Positions 13,501 to 25,785 of a DNA stretch of 64,000 bases are shown piece by piece. Position numbers and translations under genes: made by a program. The stretch is from Blattamonas nauphoetae. Lineage: Eukaryota; Preaxostyla; Oxymonadida. Numbering within the stretch: the first letter of the stretch is position 1; the number at the start of each line of letters is the position of its first letter. The stretch lies in contig JARBJD010000157.1 in the NCBI GenBank assembly GCA_033064195.1, forward strand, positions 62,001 to 126,000, given 5' to 3'. The notes below the pieces were generated by a model. The model made no database searches and had not been told where the DNA came from. It was given only the letters and a program-made list of their open reading frames with translations.

Positions 13501-16500
13501 ACACTCTTCCGCAATCACCCTCGCTGGCTTCCTCAGAACCGATCCGAGGAGAGCGATGACAATTGTGAGCTCACATGCCTTCATCCCGTGTCTCTTCGCT
13601 CTCATTCGAAACGCCGTGCTGGCGAAAGCTGTTGATATGAGCGTCCAACTGTCAAATATCGCTCTCCATTTGCTGTTCGAGGCGTTCCTCGCAGCTCCTC
13701 ATGAAATAGTCAAGGCGATGGTCTGTGTTTCCCCACCTCTGCCTGGAACGAGTGATTATGAAGAGAGTCTGGCATCACATATGCTTCCATCTGAACACTC
13801 TGTCGTCTCACTCCTTCTTCTCCTCGCTGGCTCGCCTGTCCTTCGTCAGAATGCGCTCACTCGCTCGCTTCAACTGATCCGCTGGTTGGTTCTCGGTGCT
13901 CCTTCACCATTCTGTGCAGCTCGTCTCTTCTTCTCGAAGGACACTCTCGACTTCCTCCAATCTCACCCCGACGAGTCGATTCTGTCGATTTTCGACGACG
14001 TCAAGATCTTGATGATCAGTTTGATGGAGTCGGATTCTGATATTGCCTCGAAGGAATCAGCGATGACACTCGCTGTGATCAGCACAATCCAATCCCAGCT
14101 GTCTCCAGGAGTGTGTGGTTGCATGTGGAACAACGACACTGATGGCGATTGTCTTCGCATCTGGCACCACACAGCCATCCCTCCCGCTCCCATCCCAGCC
14201 AATCTCCACCTCGTCGGCTTCGACCTTCCCTTCTCCCACTCCGCTGCTCGCCTGAACGACACCTCTCTTTCCGTGAATGATCGAACCTACATGCTGCTCA
14301 GACACTTCGGCAGCTGGTCGGGGATCTGTGTCGATCGGAATACCGATCCTGAGAACCCACGCAGCTTGACAATTGGAGAGGCGAACGCGGCGTTCGTGAA
14401 AGGAGTGGATAAGACACACTGGAAGGACATCACTCCATCTGGTCTTCCCAGAATCTTTGAGATGCACTGGCATCCGTGCGACGAGGACGACGATTCCATT
14501 CCTGCCGTCCCCAGACGCCCAAAGAAACTGTATTCAAACGCTCTGTCTGTCTACGAGGACGGGCAAGAACCAAACGATATCCCCGATCGAAACGAGAACC
14601 TGACACCACTCAGTTTCTCGCTGTTCGGGTCAGGTGAAGGTGAGGGACACGCAGCCGAGGTTGAAGCTCGTTTCTTCGCGTCGACCATCCTGCCGTCGTT
14701 CAAAAAGAAGCCGAAATCAACACTGATTCCACCTCTCCAACTGCAGTTTGCGTCACTCGACGGATCGCGTGTTCCGCCGATTGCTCTGACCTCTCTCTCC
14801 TTCGACGACGATCTCGATGAACTCTCAGACACTGTGAACTGCCCTCGCTGCCTTCGTCCCCAACCACAATCGATTCTTCCCAACCACACACGTGACATCA
14901 AACGAACCAGTCTGTTCGTACTCAAACCCTCACTCACACCAATCAACGTCGTCACCAGACTTCACGAATTCTACACAAATGTCCGCATCTTCTCGCTTCT
15001 CCCAATCAAACACCCAAACACCGACGACACAGGCGAGTTTTGGTACTATTCGTATTTCTCGCTCTTCCTCCAATCGTTCAAGAACAGCCCGAACGACTTG
15101 AGAAAGTCTCTGATCGACGCAGATCGTGTTCTGATCGGGATTTTTGAGGATATCATAGCGTTGGTGCCAACTCGCGAGGGAACAAGATCGCTGGTCGACT
15201 TTTTAGCTCGACCGACGAGTCCAGAGATGTCGGGTGGATTCAAATTGTTGTTCGACGTGTTCATGCTGCATGAAACTCCAACATACGCTCGGATTCTGAT
15301 TCTACGGCTGATTTACACAATCATTGTGGGACAGAATCTCGCCCACTCCGGCAGCATCATCGATCGGTCGATCATTCCCAACTCCCATCCGTCGTACGTG
15401 ATTGGGGGTGATGACAAGCCGATCATCGACGTTGGTGGAATCTCGTACCGCACAATCACAGCGTCGATCATCTCCAAAATCGCGGAGACGTTGATGGCGA
15501 GGTTGATCAACGCATACACTTTCACAAATGCTGACAATTACTTCCATCCTGAAATCCCAATCAACCAGTTCGATTCCGACACCATCCGCTCTCTCTCGCT
15601 TCTGATTGTCAGCACGATGCTGCAAAGAGGCTTTGGAGCGCGACAGTTTCGAGAGCAGGCGAATGTGCGTGGTCTGCTCCCGTTCATCCTCTCTGACCAG
15701 CATCCCTACATTCCACTCACTCCCGAACACAAAGATTTCAAGTTCCCGTTCGCAGGATCGCCAATTTCTGGATTGTCACCTCCAACGTCACCAACACCTG
15801 GAACTCCCACTGCTGAGGTCAAGAAAAAGCCGACTTTGGAAAAAACGAAAGTTCAAAAGATCCTCCCAACGACAGAGCTGATCAACTCTGCTCTGTGGGT
15901 CGTGGCAGCATCTTGCAAGAACGACAAACCGATGACACAGCTCTTCGTCGATGAGGGATTTGTGATGGCGATCTTGAATGCTCTGGCTGGCCAGCAAGGA
16001 CCAAATCTATGTGCAGCTGGGTGTTGTGCTCTGTCGAACATGATGGACGGCAGTCCGGCCGTTCAGCGACAGTTCTTGGAGGGAGGGAATGGAGCACATG
16101 TTCTCTCCACACTCCTCGACAAGCCACTCACGCTCATCTCGCTGTTCCACGTGTATTCTTGCTTCCATCGACTCATCACCGGAATCCCCGAAGCACTCGC
16201 TCTGATACATGTCTACCACATCCCCTCTCGTGCCCTCGCTCTCATCAGACAACTCTCCTCTCAGAATCTGTTCCTCACTGAAGAGTACACTCCATCCTCT
16301 CCTCCCTTCAATTTCGACGTCGCCACGAATCCTTGGGATCTGCCCCCAATCGTCCTTCCGCACGATCATCTGACGACATCCAGTCACTACCAATCTCTCT
16401 TCTCGACACTCGATGTTTCCCTGCCTCCACGCTTCGTCGTCGGACGAGCAGCTGAAATCAGAAACCAACACTGGGAAGACCTCATCACGCAAAAACAGTC

Positions 16501-17200
16501 GCAAAAGGTGAAAAGCCTCATCTTCAGATATTCGCAACCGCACACCAAAAATCCCCCTCTCAGCAGAAGCAGGGTTCTTGTTCGATCGCGTTCTTTCGTC
16601 CCGGCTGACCTTTCTGAGCAGAAAGACTCGGAAAGAGTGCAGCATGACTTCGTCTCGTCCATCCAGTCGCTTTCCGCGGTGGATGGGGTGATTGTTGTGG
16701 ACGATGGACTCGATTGGGATCTTCTTGAAGAAGAACTGGAGAGCGAACAAGGACGCCGACTCCCTGAAGATTGGAAGGCAGTGGCGGAGGAAGACAAAGC
16801 GATTGAAACCATCCTCAAACCAGATTTGATGGAGAATCCAGTTCTTGTGTCCAACGAACTGGCTGACGAGCTGTTTGGAGTTCGCCCACACGCCCCACCA
16901 CCCCAACGACCATCCACTCGAGTCATCCCACTTCCTGCCCTTCTGTACTCGCTATGCTCTGAAATTGTCGCTGAATCTGTCGCAACAACACTCAAAACCA
17001 ACTTCACTTCTGTCATTCCACCAGCTCTGGCGATGACACGACTCTCAACTTCTGCTGCTCCTGTTTGGAAGGAGAGCACAAAAATACACTCAACACTTCA
17101 TTTCCCGGATATTCACCTTTCTTCTTTTTCTCCGATTGAGATTGTTTCCTCTCGGCGAAGACAGCACCAGCTCGCACATCCTCCTCCTTCAAAACGATAG
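4503..17200 (+). CDS. Giant protein: FYVE-like zinc finger plus alpha-solenoid-like body (about 4,221 aa)
   Basis: Two exons, 4503-4675 and 4708-17200, joined over a 32-nt intron (GTATGT...CCAAG). The splice completes eight cysteines at residues 32, 35, 48, 51, 56, 59, 75 and 78, in the CxxC-x12-CxxC-x4-CxxC-x15-CxxC pattern of FYVE fingers, including VFCSTC and VCPSC. The WxxD and RRHHCR elements that bind PI3P are absent, so lipid binding is doubtful. The rest is one uninterrupted 12.5-kb exon: helical, leucine-rich stretches broken by Ser/Pro-rich acidic linkers. Armadillo-like stretches occur near residues 1950-2010 (ISALGHLAKNQPLV) and 3780-3880 (LCAAGCCALSNMMDGSPAV). No BEACH, kinase or GTPase motif is visible. 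ATG 4503 is the first start in the finger frame. A membrane-traffic scaffold is a guess from the FYVE link. Its last 100 bp are duplicated at 41.7 kb. Confidence 0.75.
4676..4707 (+). other. 32-nt intron of the giant gene
   Basis: It begins GTATGT, contains CTAAT as a possible branch site and ends CAAG. Without its removal the zinc finger loses its third and fourth cysteine pairs to a frame change; with it, CST joins CFSL and the finger is complete. This shows that introns of about 30 nt are used in this genome. Confidence 0.75.
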
Positions 17201-17302
17201 TTGCTCTTCGATCTTCATTGATTTCTAGCCTTTTCTGATTTGGAAGCAGCATTTCATCTTTATTGTGCAATGAATGGTTCATCATTTGTTTCAATTCCAG
17301 CC

Positions 17303-17423
17303 ACAATAAGTCCTGTGTTGGGGAATTCCTTGGAAACTTCTTTCAAGGTCTGGTCTTTGAAAGTTGTCTGATCAAAGGGTTGATCGTATGTTTGACACCT
17401 TTAAACACAATTGATTGTGGAAT
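17303..17423 (+). repeat. Upstream region of gene B, duplicated at gene D and partly at gene C
   Basis: The stretch from CACAATAAGTCCTGTG to the start codon recurs almost base for base at 52673-52793 before gene D, and its last part recurs at about 41925-42016 before gene C. It includes ACACAATTGATTGTGGAAT directly before ATG. It probably holds the family promoter and 5' leader. No specific factor site can be named. Confidence 0.6.
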
Positions 17424-20400
17424 ATGGCTGATCGTATCATAGTTCCCGAAGGCTGTTTGTCATGTTCTTGTTGTTTATGAGTGAATTTCAATTGTGATTG
17501 TTGTTCAGATTCGTGCGTTCGGATCGTGTACTCTGGTGGGACTGTGATGGTTGTGGAAATGATTGAAAAGTCGACCAGCATCCACTACACAGGAAAGATA
17601 GTGCAGTGCTTGACTCAAAACGACATCGATCAATTCAATAGAGAAGCTGGACGGCTGAAAACTTTCGACCATCCTCGAATCATCAAACTTAAGGAAGTCA
17701 TCACAATAAACGACATCAAAGTTATGGTGATGGAACTTGGCGGAAAACCTCTTTCTGAAATAATGAAAGATTTCATATCAAGGAGAGTTCTGATGCCTCG
17801 CAATGTATGATCGCCGATTGCCTTTTATTCGTGTTCTTCTTCGCAAATTCACGTTTTTCTCTCATTTTCATCTTCATGTTGTGGTTGTGTTGATTATTTC
17901 AGGAAGTATATCGAGTGATTGAGGATATTTCGTCCGCACTGGAAATGATGCACAACCACTCGAGCGGACGGACGGCTCACGGCGATATCAAAATAGCGAA
18001 CATTTTAATTGGCAGGGATGGCCATGCGAAGCTCTGTATGTCTCCTTTTCCACTATATCATCCTTATCACTCCCTCCCTCTTCTCCGCTCTTCTGTTCAT
18101 CCTCGCAGGTGATTTTGGGGTCACCGAATCGGAAGAAGTGAGCCTCACTCAATTGGAGATGCCGCAGTTGTACGTGTCGCCGGAGAGACTGGAGTCAGAA
18201 ACGGGAGAAGCGACGTGCGAGGCAGATGTGTGGGCGTTGGGAGTGGTGCTGTATTGGCTGCTGTTTGGGGAGCCGCCTTTCAAGGCGAAGAAAATGTTGC
18301 AACTGATTCGGGACATCGCATCGTTCAAAGCAGTCAGTATTCCGAATTCTTGCGGAGAAGAAGAGCGAGCGCTGCTGATGCGAATGATGGATCCCGTCTG
18401 TCATCCTCTTCACTTTTGATCATCCCTCCTCTTCTCTCTTCATCTCCTCTTTTGATCAGTGTGCAGAATCTCGAATAACGTGTCGCCAGCTGCGACTCTC
18501 CAAGTCGTTCCAATGCATTGTGAACACAATTGATGGAGTTTGGAAGCTGAAAAATGACGAACAGGCACAAAGAGTGGAAGCAGAGGACGAAAAGAAGAAA
18601 GCAGAAACAGAAAGAGCTCGGATGGAAGAGGAGAAGAAGAAGGCAGAAACAGAAAGAGGGAAGATGGAGGAAGAAAAACAGAAAGCAGAAACAGAGAAAG
18701 CAAGGATGGAAGAAGAAAAAAACCAAGCAGAAGCAAAACGGTCCTGGATGGAAGAGGAAAAGAAGAAAGCAGAATTAGAAAGAACAAGGATGGAAGCAGA
18801 GAAGAAGAAAGCAGAAGAAAAAGCAAAAAGTGTTGAGGAAGAGAAAGAGAGAAGCGAGCGAGAGAAGAGAGAGATGACAGAGAAGATCGAGCGGATGAGG
18901 GTGATGATGAGAGCGGAATGGAGTGGAACAGACTCACTCCAGATTTATGACAGAACAGCTCACACACTCACTCCAACCACTCTCACCCAGATCGTCAAAC
19001 TGAAGAAAGCAAACAAATGGAGAACTGCTTTCACTCTTCCGATTGACGAAGGAGAGTGGGAACTCCTAATCAGAGGACAAGACGTCTTTTGGACGGTGAG
19101 TGTGTCATTGTTTCTTCTCATCTTTTCAGTGCTTGGCTTCGTTAGACATCCACTTCCTGAAGATGCCACTCAATTCCAGTGTGGAGCCTGGAATAGTGGG
19201 ATTGGCGGACATTTCTCTCTTGAGAATGGAGGGATGTGGAAAGGAGGAGAATTCAAGCCACAAGGAACAAACAAGAAATGCGATCGTGTTGGGCAGACAG
19301 CAGCAATTCGAGTGAACATGTCGACTCGAGAAGCTCGACTGTTTGTGGACGATTTGGAACAGCCTGGGATCTTCCCTGACATTCCTTCTCCTCTCTGCCT
19401 CGGAATCTCGACCCACAACCAGAATGCTCCCGTTGAAGTTCTTCATCTTGCCAGATCCGACATATTGATGAGGATTGCCCTCACCAAACAAGCACAGATT
19501 CTGTCCACCAAGATCAAGACGTTGGAGGATGAGAAGAAAAAAATGGAAGATACAAGAAGAAAAACGGAGGAAGAAAAACTGAAGGCAGAAACAGAAAGAG
19601 CGAAGATGGAGGAAGAGAAAGAAAAGAGCGAGCGTGAGAAGAGAGAGATGGCTGAGAAGATGAAGCAGATGAGAAAGATGATGGGACAAGAATGGACTGG
19701 AGAAGAAGCACTCAAAACCTTCAATGGCGCTGTTCACCAAGTTAAGGACAACGTTCTCACACAAATTGTGAAACTTGACAAAATAACTGACTGGAGAACA
19801 GCATTCACTTTTCCGATCGACGAGGGAGAGTGGGAACTCAACATCAGAGGAAGTGACACAATTTGGAATCTGAGTGTGCTCTTCTCTCTTTTCATGTTTT
19901 CAGCACTTGGCTACCTCAAACATCCTCTTCCTGAAAATGCCACACTTTTCCAGTGTGGTTCCTTTTTCGGTGGGATTGGCGGACATTTTCTTCTTTCCAG
20001 TGGTGGAATGTGGCAAGGAGGACCATTCAAGCTAGCAGGAACAAACAAGAAGTGTGATCGAGTTGGGCAGACTGCAGCGATTCGAGTGAACATGTCGACT
20101 CGAGAAGCTCGACTGTTTGTGGACGATTCGGAGCAGCCTGGGATCTTCACCGACATCCCTTCTCCTCTCTGCCTCGGAATCTCGACACAGAACCAACATT
20201 CTCACATTCAAATTCTTCATCTTGCTCGAACTGACCTCTTGATGAATTTAAAACACGCAAACCAACAAACACTCTCCATGTCAAGTCGAATGAAGACACT
20301 GGAGGAAGAGAAGAAAAAGGCAGAAACTGAGAGTGCCAGAATGGAAGAAGAGAAGGAGAAGTGTCAACGAGAGATGAGAAAGATGTTAGAGAAGATGAAG

Positions 20401-23400
20401 CGGATGAGAATGATGCTGAGAACAGAATGGGTGGGAACAGAATCTCTCCACACAATCGACAGAACTGTTCACTCCCTCACTCCAACCACTCTCACACAAA
20501 TCATCAAACTCGAAAAGGGCGATGATTGGAGCTCAGCGTTTACTTTTTCGATCGACGAGGGAGAGTGGGAACTCAAAATCAGAAGAACAGAACAGACTGG
20601 ACAAGGAGTGAGTGTGTTCGTCTCTCTTTTCATCTTTTCAGCACTTGGCTTCCTCAAACATCCTCTTCCTGAAGATGCCACACGAAACAGTTGTGGATCA
20701 GATAGCGATGGGAGAGGTGGTGATTTTGTTCTTTATGATGGACGAATGTGGAAATCAGGGAAAGAATTCAAGCCAGCAGGAACAAACAAGAAGTGCGATC
20801 GAGCTGGACAGACAGCAGCGCTTAGAGTGAACATGTCGACAAGAACAGCTCGACTGTTTGTGGATGATGAGGCACAGCCTGGGATCTTCACCGACATCCC
20901 TTCTCCTCTCTGCCTCGGAATCTCGACGTACAGCAAAAATCTGTCTGTTGAAGTTCTTCATCTTGCCAGATCCGACGTCTTGAAAAGGATAGCTCTCACC
21001 AAACAAACACAGATTATGTCCACAAAAATCAAGACGTTGGAGGATGAGAAGAAAAAAATGGAAGATACAAGAAGAAAAAGGGAGGAAGAAAAACTGAAGG
21101 CAGAAATGGAAAGAACAAGGATGGAAGAAGAGAAGAAGAAAGCAGAATCAGAACGAGCTCGGATGGAGGAAGAGAAGGGAAAGGCGGAAGCAGAAAGAGC
21201 GAAGATGGAAGTAGCGAAACAACAAGCAGAGAGAGAAAGAGCTCGGATGGAAGAAGAAAATCAAAAAGCAGAGGAGATGCTGAAGACGATCGCAGAACAG
21301 AAAGGGCAAGTCGAGAGAGAAAAGGAGGGACTTTCAAACGAAGTGAAGCGAACTCTTCAAGAACTTGAAGAGACTCGAAGTGAAAAAGAGAAGAGTGAGC
21401 GTGAGAAGAGAGAGATGGCTGAGAAGATGAAGCAGATGAGAAAGATGATGGGACAAGAATGGACTGGAGAAGAAGCACTCAAAACCTTCAATGGCGCTGT
21501 TCACCAAGTTAAGGACAACGTTCTCACACAAATTGTGAAACTTGACAAAATAACTGACTGGAGAACAGCATTCACTTTTCCGATCGACGAGGGAGAGTGG
21601 GAACTCAACATCAGAGGAAGTGACACAAGTTGGAACGTGAGTGTGTTCTTCTCTCTTCTCATCTTTTCAGCTCTTGGCTTCCTCAAACATCCTCTTCCTG
21701 AAAATGCTCTGCGAACCTGTTGTGGTCCCTATGCTGGTCGGATTGGTGGTGACTTCCTTCTGAAGAGTGGCGGGATGTGGCAAGGAGGACAATTCAAGCC
21801 AGCAGGAACAAACAAGAAGTGTGATCGAATTGGGCAGACAGCAGCAATTCGAGTGAATATGAGGACGAGAGAAGCCCGACTGTTTGTGGACGATTCGGAG
21901 CAGCCTGGGATCTTCACCGACATCCCTTCTCCTCTCTGCCTCGGAATTTCAACACACGAAAAGAATACTGCGATTGAAGTTGTACATCTTGCCAGATCCG
22001 ACATCTTGATGACATTGGAACGCGCAAACCAACAAGTGCACGTTCTGTCCGCCAAAATCAAGTCTTTCGATGAAGAAAAGAAACAAATTGAAGAAGCGAA
22101 AAGAAAAGCAGAGGAAGCGAAGAAGAAATCAGAAGCAGAAAGAGCAAAAATGGAAGAAGATAAAAGGAAAACAGAAGAGAAGATGAGAATAGCAGAGGAA
22201 CAGAAAAGACAGGCAGAGAAAGAAAAGGAGAAGCTGTCGGATGAAGTGAAGAAGATGGGGAAAGCACTTGGAGAAGCGCGAGAAGGGAAGGAGAAGAGTG
22301 AGCGAGAGAAGAGAGAGATGTCTGAGAAGATAAACCGGATGAGAACGATGGTGCCAACTGTGTGGGCTGGACAGGACGCTTTCCAAACACTCGACACCAC
22401 TGTCCACAAATTCGATGTCTCAACTTTCACACAGATCATCAAGCTCGAAAAGGACATCGAGTGGAGGACAGCTTTCACTTTTCCGATCGACGAGGGAGAG
22501 TGGGAATTCAAAATCAAAACCATTGAACATCCTTTCTTGAACGTGAGTGTGTTCTTCTCTCTTTTCATCTTTTCAGTGCTTGGCTTCCTCAGACATCCTC
22601 TTCCTGAAAATGCCATTCGGACATGCTGTGGAAGTCATCCGAATAGGATCGGTGGTGATTTCCTTCTTTGGAAGGGAAGCATGTGGCAAGGAGGAGAATT
22701 CAAACCAATCGGAACGAACAAGAAGTGCGATCGAGTTGGACAGACAGCAGCGATTCGAGTGAGCATGTCGACTCGAGAAGCTCGACTGTTTGTGGACGAC
22801 GAAGAACAGCCTGGGATCTTTACCGATGTCCCTTCTCCTCTCTGCCTCGGAATCACCACGCAGGACTCGAATAAGCCGATTGACATCCTTCATCTTGCTC
22901 GCACTGACCATTTGAAGACGGGACTGGAAAGTCCATCATTCTCAATTTCAGCTCGAATGAGCACATTGAAGGACGCAAAGAAGAAGGCAGAAACAGAAAG
23001 AGCTCGAATGGAAGAAGCAAAGAAGAAAGCAGAAACAGAAAGAGCTCGGATGGAAGAAGAGAAGAAGAAAGCAGAAACGGAAAGAGCTCGGATGGAAGAA
23101 GAGAAGAAGAAAGCAGAAACGGAAAGAGCTCGAATGGAGGAAGAGAAGAAGAAAGCAGAAACGGAAAGAGCTCGAATGGAAGAAGCAAAGAAGAAAGCAG
23201 AAACGGAAAGAGCTCGAATGGAAGAAGCAAAGAAGAAAGCAGAAACGGAAAGAGCTCGAATGGAAGAAGAGAAGAAGAAAGCAGAAACGGAAAGAGCTCG
23301 AATGGAGGAAGAGAAGAAGAAAGCAGAAACAGAAAGAGCGAAGATGGAAGAAGAGAAGAAGAACGCAGAAACGGAAAGAGCTCGAATGGAAGAAGCAAAG

Positions 23401-25530
23401 AAGAAAGCAGAAACGGAAAGAGCTCGGATGGAAGAAGAGAAGAAGAAAGCAGAAACGGAAAGAGCTCGAATGGAGGAAGAGAAGAAGAAAGCAGAAACGG
23501 AAAGAGCTCGAATGGAAGAAGCAAAGAAGAAAGCAGAAACGGAAAGAGCTCGAATGGAAGAAGCAAAGAAGAAAGCAGAAACGGAAAGAGCTCGAATGGA
23601 AGAAGAGAAGAAGAAAGCAGAAACGGAAAGAGCTCGAATGGAGGAAGAGAAGAAGAAAGCAGAAACAGAAAGAGCGAAGATGGAAGAAGAGAAGAAGAAC
23701 GCAGAAACGGAAAGAGCTCGAATGGAAGAAGCAAAGAAGAAAGCAGAAACGGAAAGAGCTCGGATGGAAGAAGAGAAGAAGAAAGCAGAAACGGAAAGAG
23801 CTCGAATGGAGGAAGAGAAGAAGAAAGCAGAAACGGAAAGAGCTCGAATGGAAGAAGCAAAGAAGAAAGCAGAAACGGAAAGAGCTCGAATGGAAGAAGC
23901 AAAGAAGAAAGCAGAAACGGAAAGAGCTCGAATGGAAGAAGAGAAGAAGAAAGCAGAAACGGAAAGAGCTCGAATGGAGGAAGAGAAGAAGAAAGCAGAA
24001 ACGGAAAGAGCTCGAATGGAGGAAGAGAAGAAGAAAGCAGAAACGGAAAGAGCTCGAATGGAGGAAGAGAAGAAGAAAGCAGAAACGGAAAGAGCTCGAA
24101 TGGAGGAAGAGAAGAAGAAAGCAGAAACGGAAAGAGCTCGGATGGAAGAAGAGAAGAAGAACGCAGAAACGGAAAGAGCTCGAATGGAAGAAGCAAAGAA
24201 GAAAGCAGAAACGGAAAGAGCTCGAATGGAAGAAGCAAAGAAGAAAGCAGAAACGGAAAGAGCTCGAATGGAGGAAGAGAAGAAGAAAGCAGAAACGGAA
24301 AGAGCTCGAATGGAGGAAGAGAAGAAGAAAGCAGAAACGGAAAGAGCTCGAATGGAGGAAGAGAAGAAGAAAGCAGAAACGGAAAGAGCTCGAATGGAAG
24401 AAGCAAAGAAGAAAGCAGAAACGGAAAGAGCTCGAATGGAAGAAGAGAAGAAGAAAGCAGAAACGGAAAGAGCTCGGATGGAAGAAGAGAAGAAGAACGC
24501 AGAAACGGAAAGAAGGAAGATGGAGGAAGAAACGCTGAAACTGGAAGTGAAGATGGATCTGATGAAACATTTGAGGACGGATTGGAAAGGAACAGACGCA
24601 CTCCAGATTTATGACAGAACATCTCACACACTCACTCCAACGACTCTCACACAGATCGTCAAGATCGAAAAAGGTTGGAGAACAGCATTCACATTTCCAA
24701 TCAACGAGGGGGAGTGGGAATTTAAAATCAGAGGAAACGACCAAAGTTGGACCGTGAGTGTGCTTTTCTCTCTTCTCATCTATTCAGTGCTTGGCTTCAT
24801 CAAACATGAACTTCCCAAAGATGCCACCCAAAATACGTGTGGATCCTATTTCGGTGGGATTGGTGGTGACTTCCTTCTTTACAGTGGAGGGATGTGGCAA
24901 GGAGGAGAATTCAAGCCAGCAGGAACAAACAAGAAGTGCGATCGAGTTGGGCAGACAGCAGCGATTCGAGTGAACATGTCGACTCGAGAAGCTCGTCTGT
25001 TTGTGGACGATTCGGAACAGCCTGGGATCTTCACCGACATCCCTTCTCCCCTCTGCCTCGGAATCTCAACTGCATTCCAAATTGAAAATAGTTCAATTGA
25101 CGTTCTTCATCTTGTGCGAACAGACATCCGAAAGACAGAACAAACAAACCAAATACTCATCCAATCACCCCGAATGAAGACGATGGAAGAGGAGAGAACC
25201 AAATTTTTGGAGATGACTCGCCAGCAGGAGGAGAAATACCAAACACTGCTGAACAACATGCGAAGTGTCGAGGCTGAGCGAACGGAGTGGAAGGAGCGAT
25301 CCAGCCGAGCGGAGAGGGAGCTCAAGCAGATTCAAATTTCGATGCTACAAGCGGAGCAACAACGATGTGAGGAGTTGAAGATCAGGCTGGCCCGCGAAAA
25401 AGCGGAGAACGATGCGAGACTGAAGAAGACCGATGATCTTTGTCGAACCAAACAAGATGCACCTGGTCAGACAAGATCTTCACATTCGAATCTTTTCGCA
25501 CAAATTCCAAGACCAAAAATGAAACACTAG
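17424..25530 (+). CDS. Gene B: kinase-like / coiled-coil / six-SPRY protein (about 2,545 aa)
   Basis: Exons: 17424-17454, 17509-17804, 17903-18035, 18109-18395, 18460-19099, 19130-19873, 19904-20611, 20642-21640, 21671-22546, 22577-24757, 24788-25530. All phases agree. Residues 1-249 are a NEK-like kinase fold: loop YSGGTVMVVE has lost two of three glycines, but Lys (TGKIV), HGDIKIAN, DFG (made by splicing), SPE and CEADVWALG remain. Then come Lys/Glu/Arg coiled coil and six SPRY-type modules. Each module holds a 30-nt intron (19100-19129, 19874-19903, 20612-20641, 21641-21670, 22547-22576, 24758-24787). Between modules 5 and 6 lies a tandem AETERARMEEEKKK array. The C-terminal coil of about 110 residues is shared with gene B2. 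Weak ATP binding or a pseudokinase scaffold is inferred; no partner is known. Confidence 0.8.
22972..24520 (+). repeat. 42-bp coding tandem repeat (about 37 units) with a 336-bp higher-order period
   Basis: The unit encodes 14 residues, AETERARMEEEKKK, with EEAKKK, ERAKM and EEKKNA variants. The variant order repeats: the ERAKMEEEKKNA unit at about 23340 recurs at 23676, exactly 336 bp (eight units) later, with neighbours in the same order. The coding strand is almost pure purine for 1.5 kb. The product is a long, highly charged single helix or coiled coil. Copy number is probably polymorphic and may be miscounted in short-read assembly. Confidence 0.93.
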
Positions 25531-25562
25531 GAAATGTAGGATGAATGAACTCATTTTTATCA

Positions 25563-25675
25563 TCGGACTCAACAAACCAACTCACCGAAATCACGCTGAT
25601 TCGTTCTTTCTTTTGTTGTTGAGTCACTTTTACGCACATTTCTAAAATGGATTCTTCATCCATTTCATTTCATGG
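25563..25675 (+). repeat. Family 3' flank, copy 1 (after gene B)
   Basis: This flank is shared with 29243-29355, about 47995-48110 and about 57579-57690. Its core is TTCTTTCTTTTGTTGTTGAG, then TCACTTTTACGCACATTTCTAAAATGGA and a stretch rich in TTCATCC and CATTTCA. It always follows the stop codon of a SPRY gene by tens of bases, so it is probably 3' UTR and polyadenylation/termination sequence carried along by duplication. Confidence 0.6.
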
Positions 25676-25785
25676 TTTCTGTTTCTCCTGTTTGACCAAT
25701 CTGTTCAATAATGAGGTAAATGACGTTATGTGAAGACACTTTGAACAATCATTTTCGAATTAAGGCCGGATCAGAGTCACACCCA

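Noticed and set aside
19096-19129. The SPRY stretch VSVFFSLLIFSVLGF as a membrane helix
   Set aside because: It lies inside the SPRY fold, its DNA has donor, pyrimidine tract and CAG, and one copy differs by a single base without loss of the downstream frame.
22972-24520. Regularly spaced repeats as a CRISPR array
   Set aside because: The 42-bp units are contiguous, coding and without spacers, in a eukaryotic gene.
22853-24744. Two long open frames (about 590 residues each) on the minus strand opposite the 42-bp array
   Set aside because: They arise because a 42-bp period keeps any stopless frame open. The peptides are Leu/Ser/Phe repeats without a plausible fold, and the plus strand has the flanking SPRY coding.
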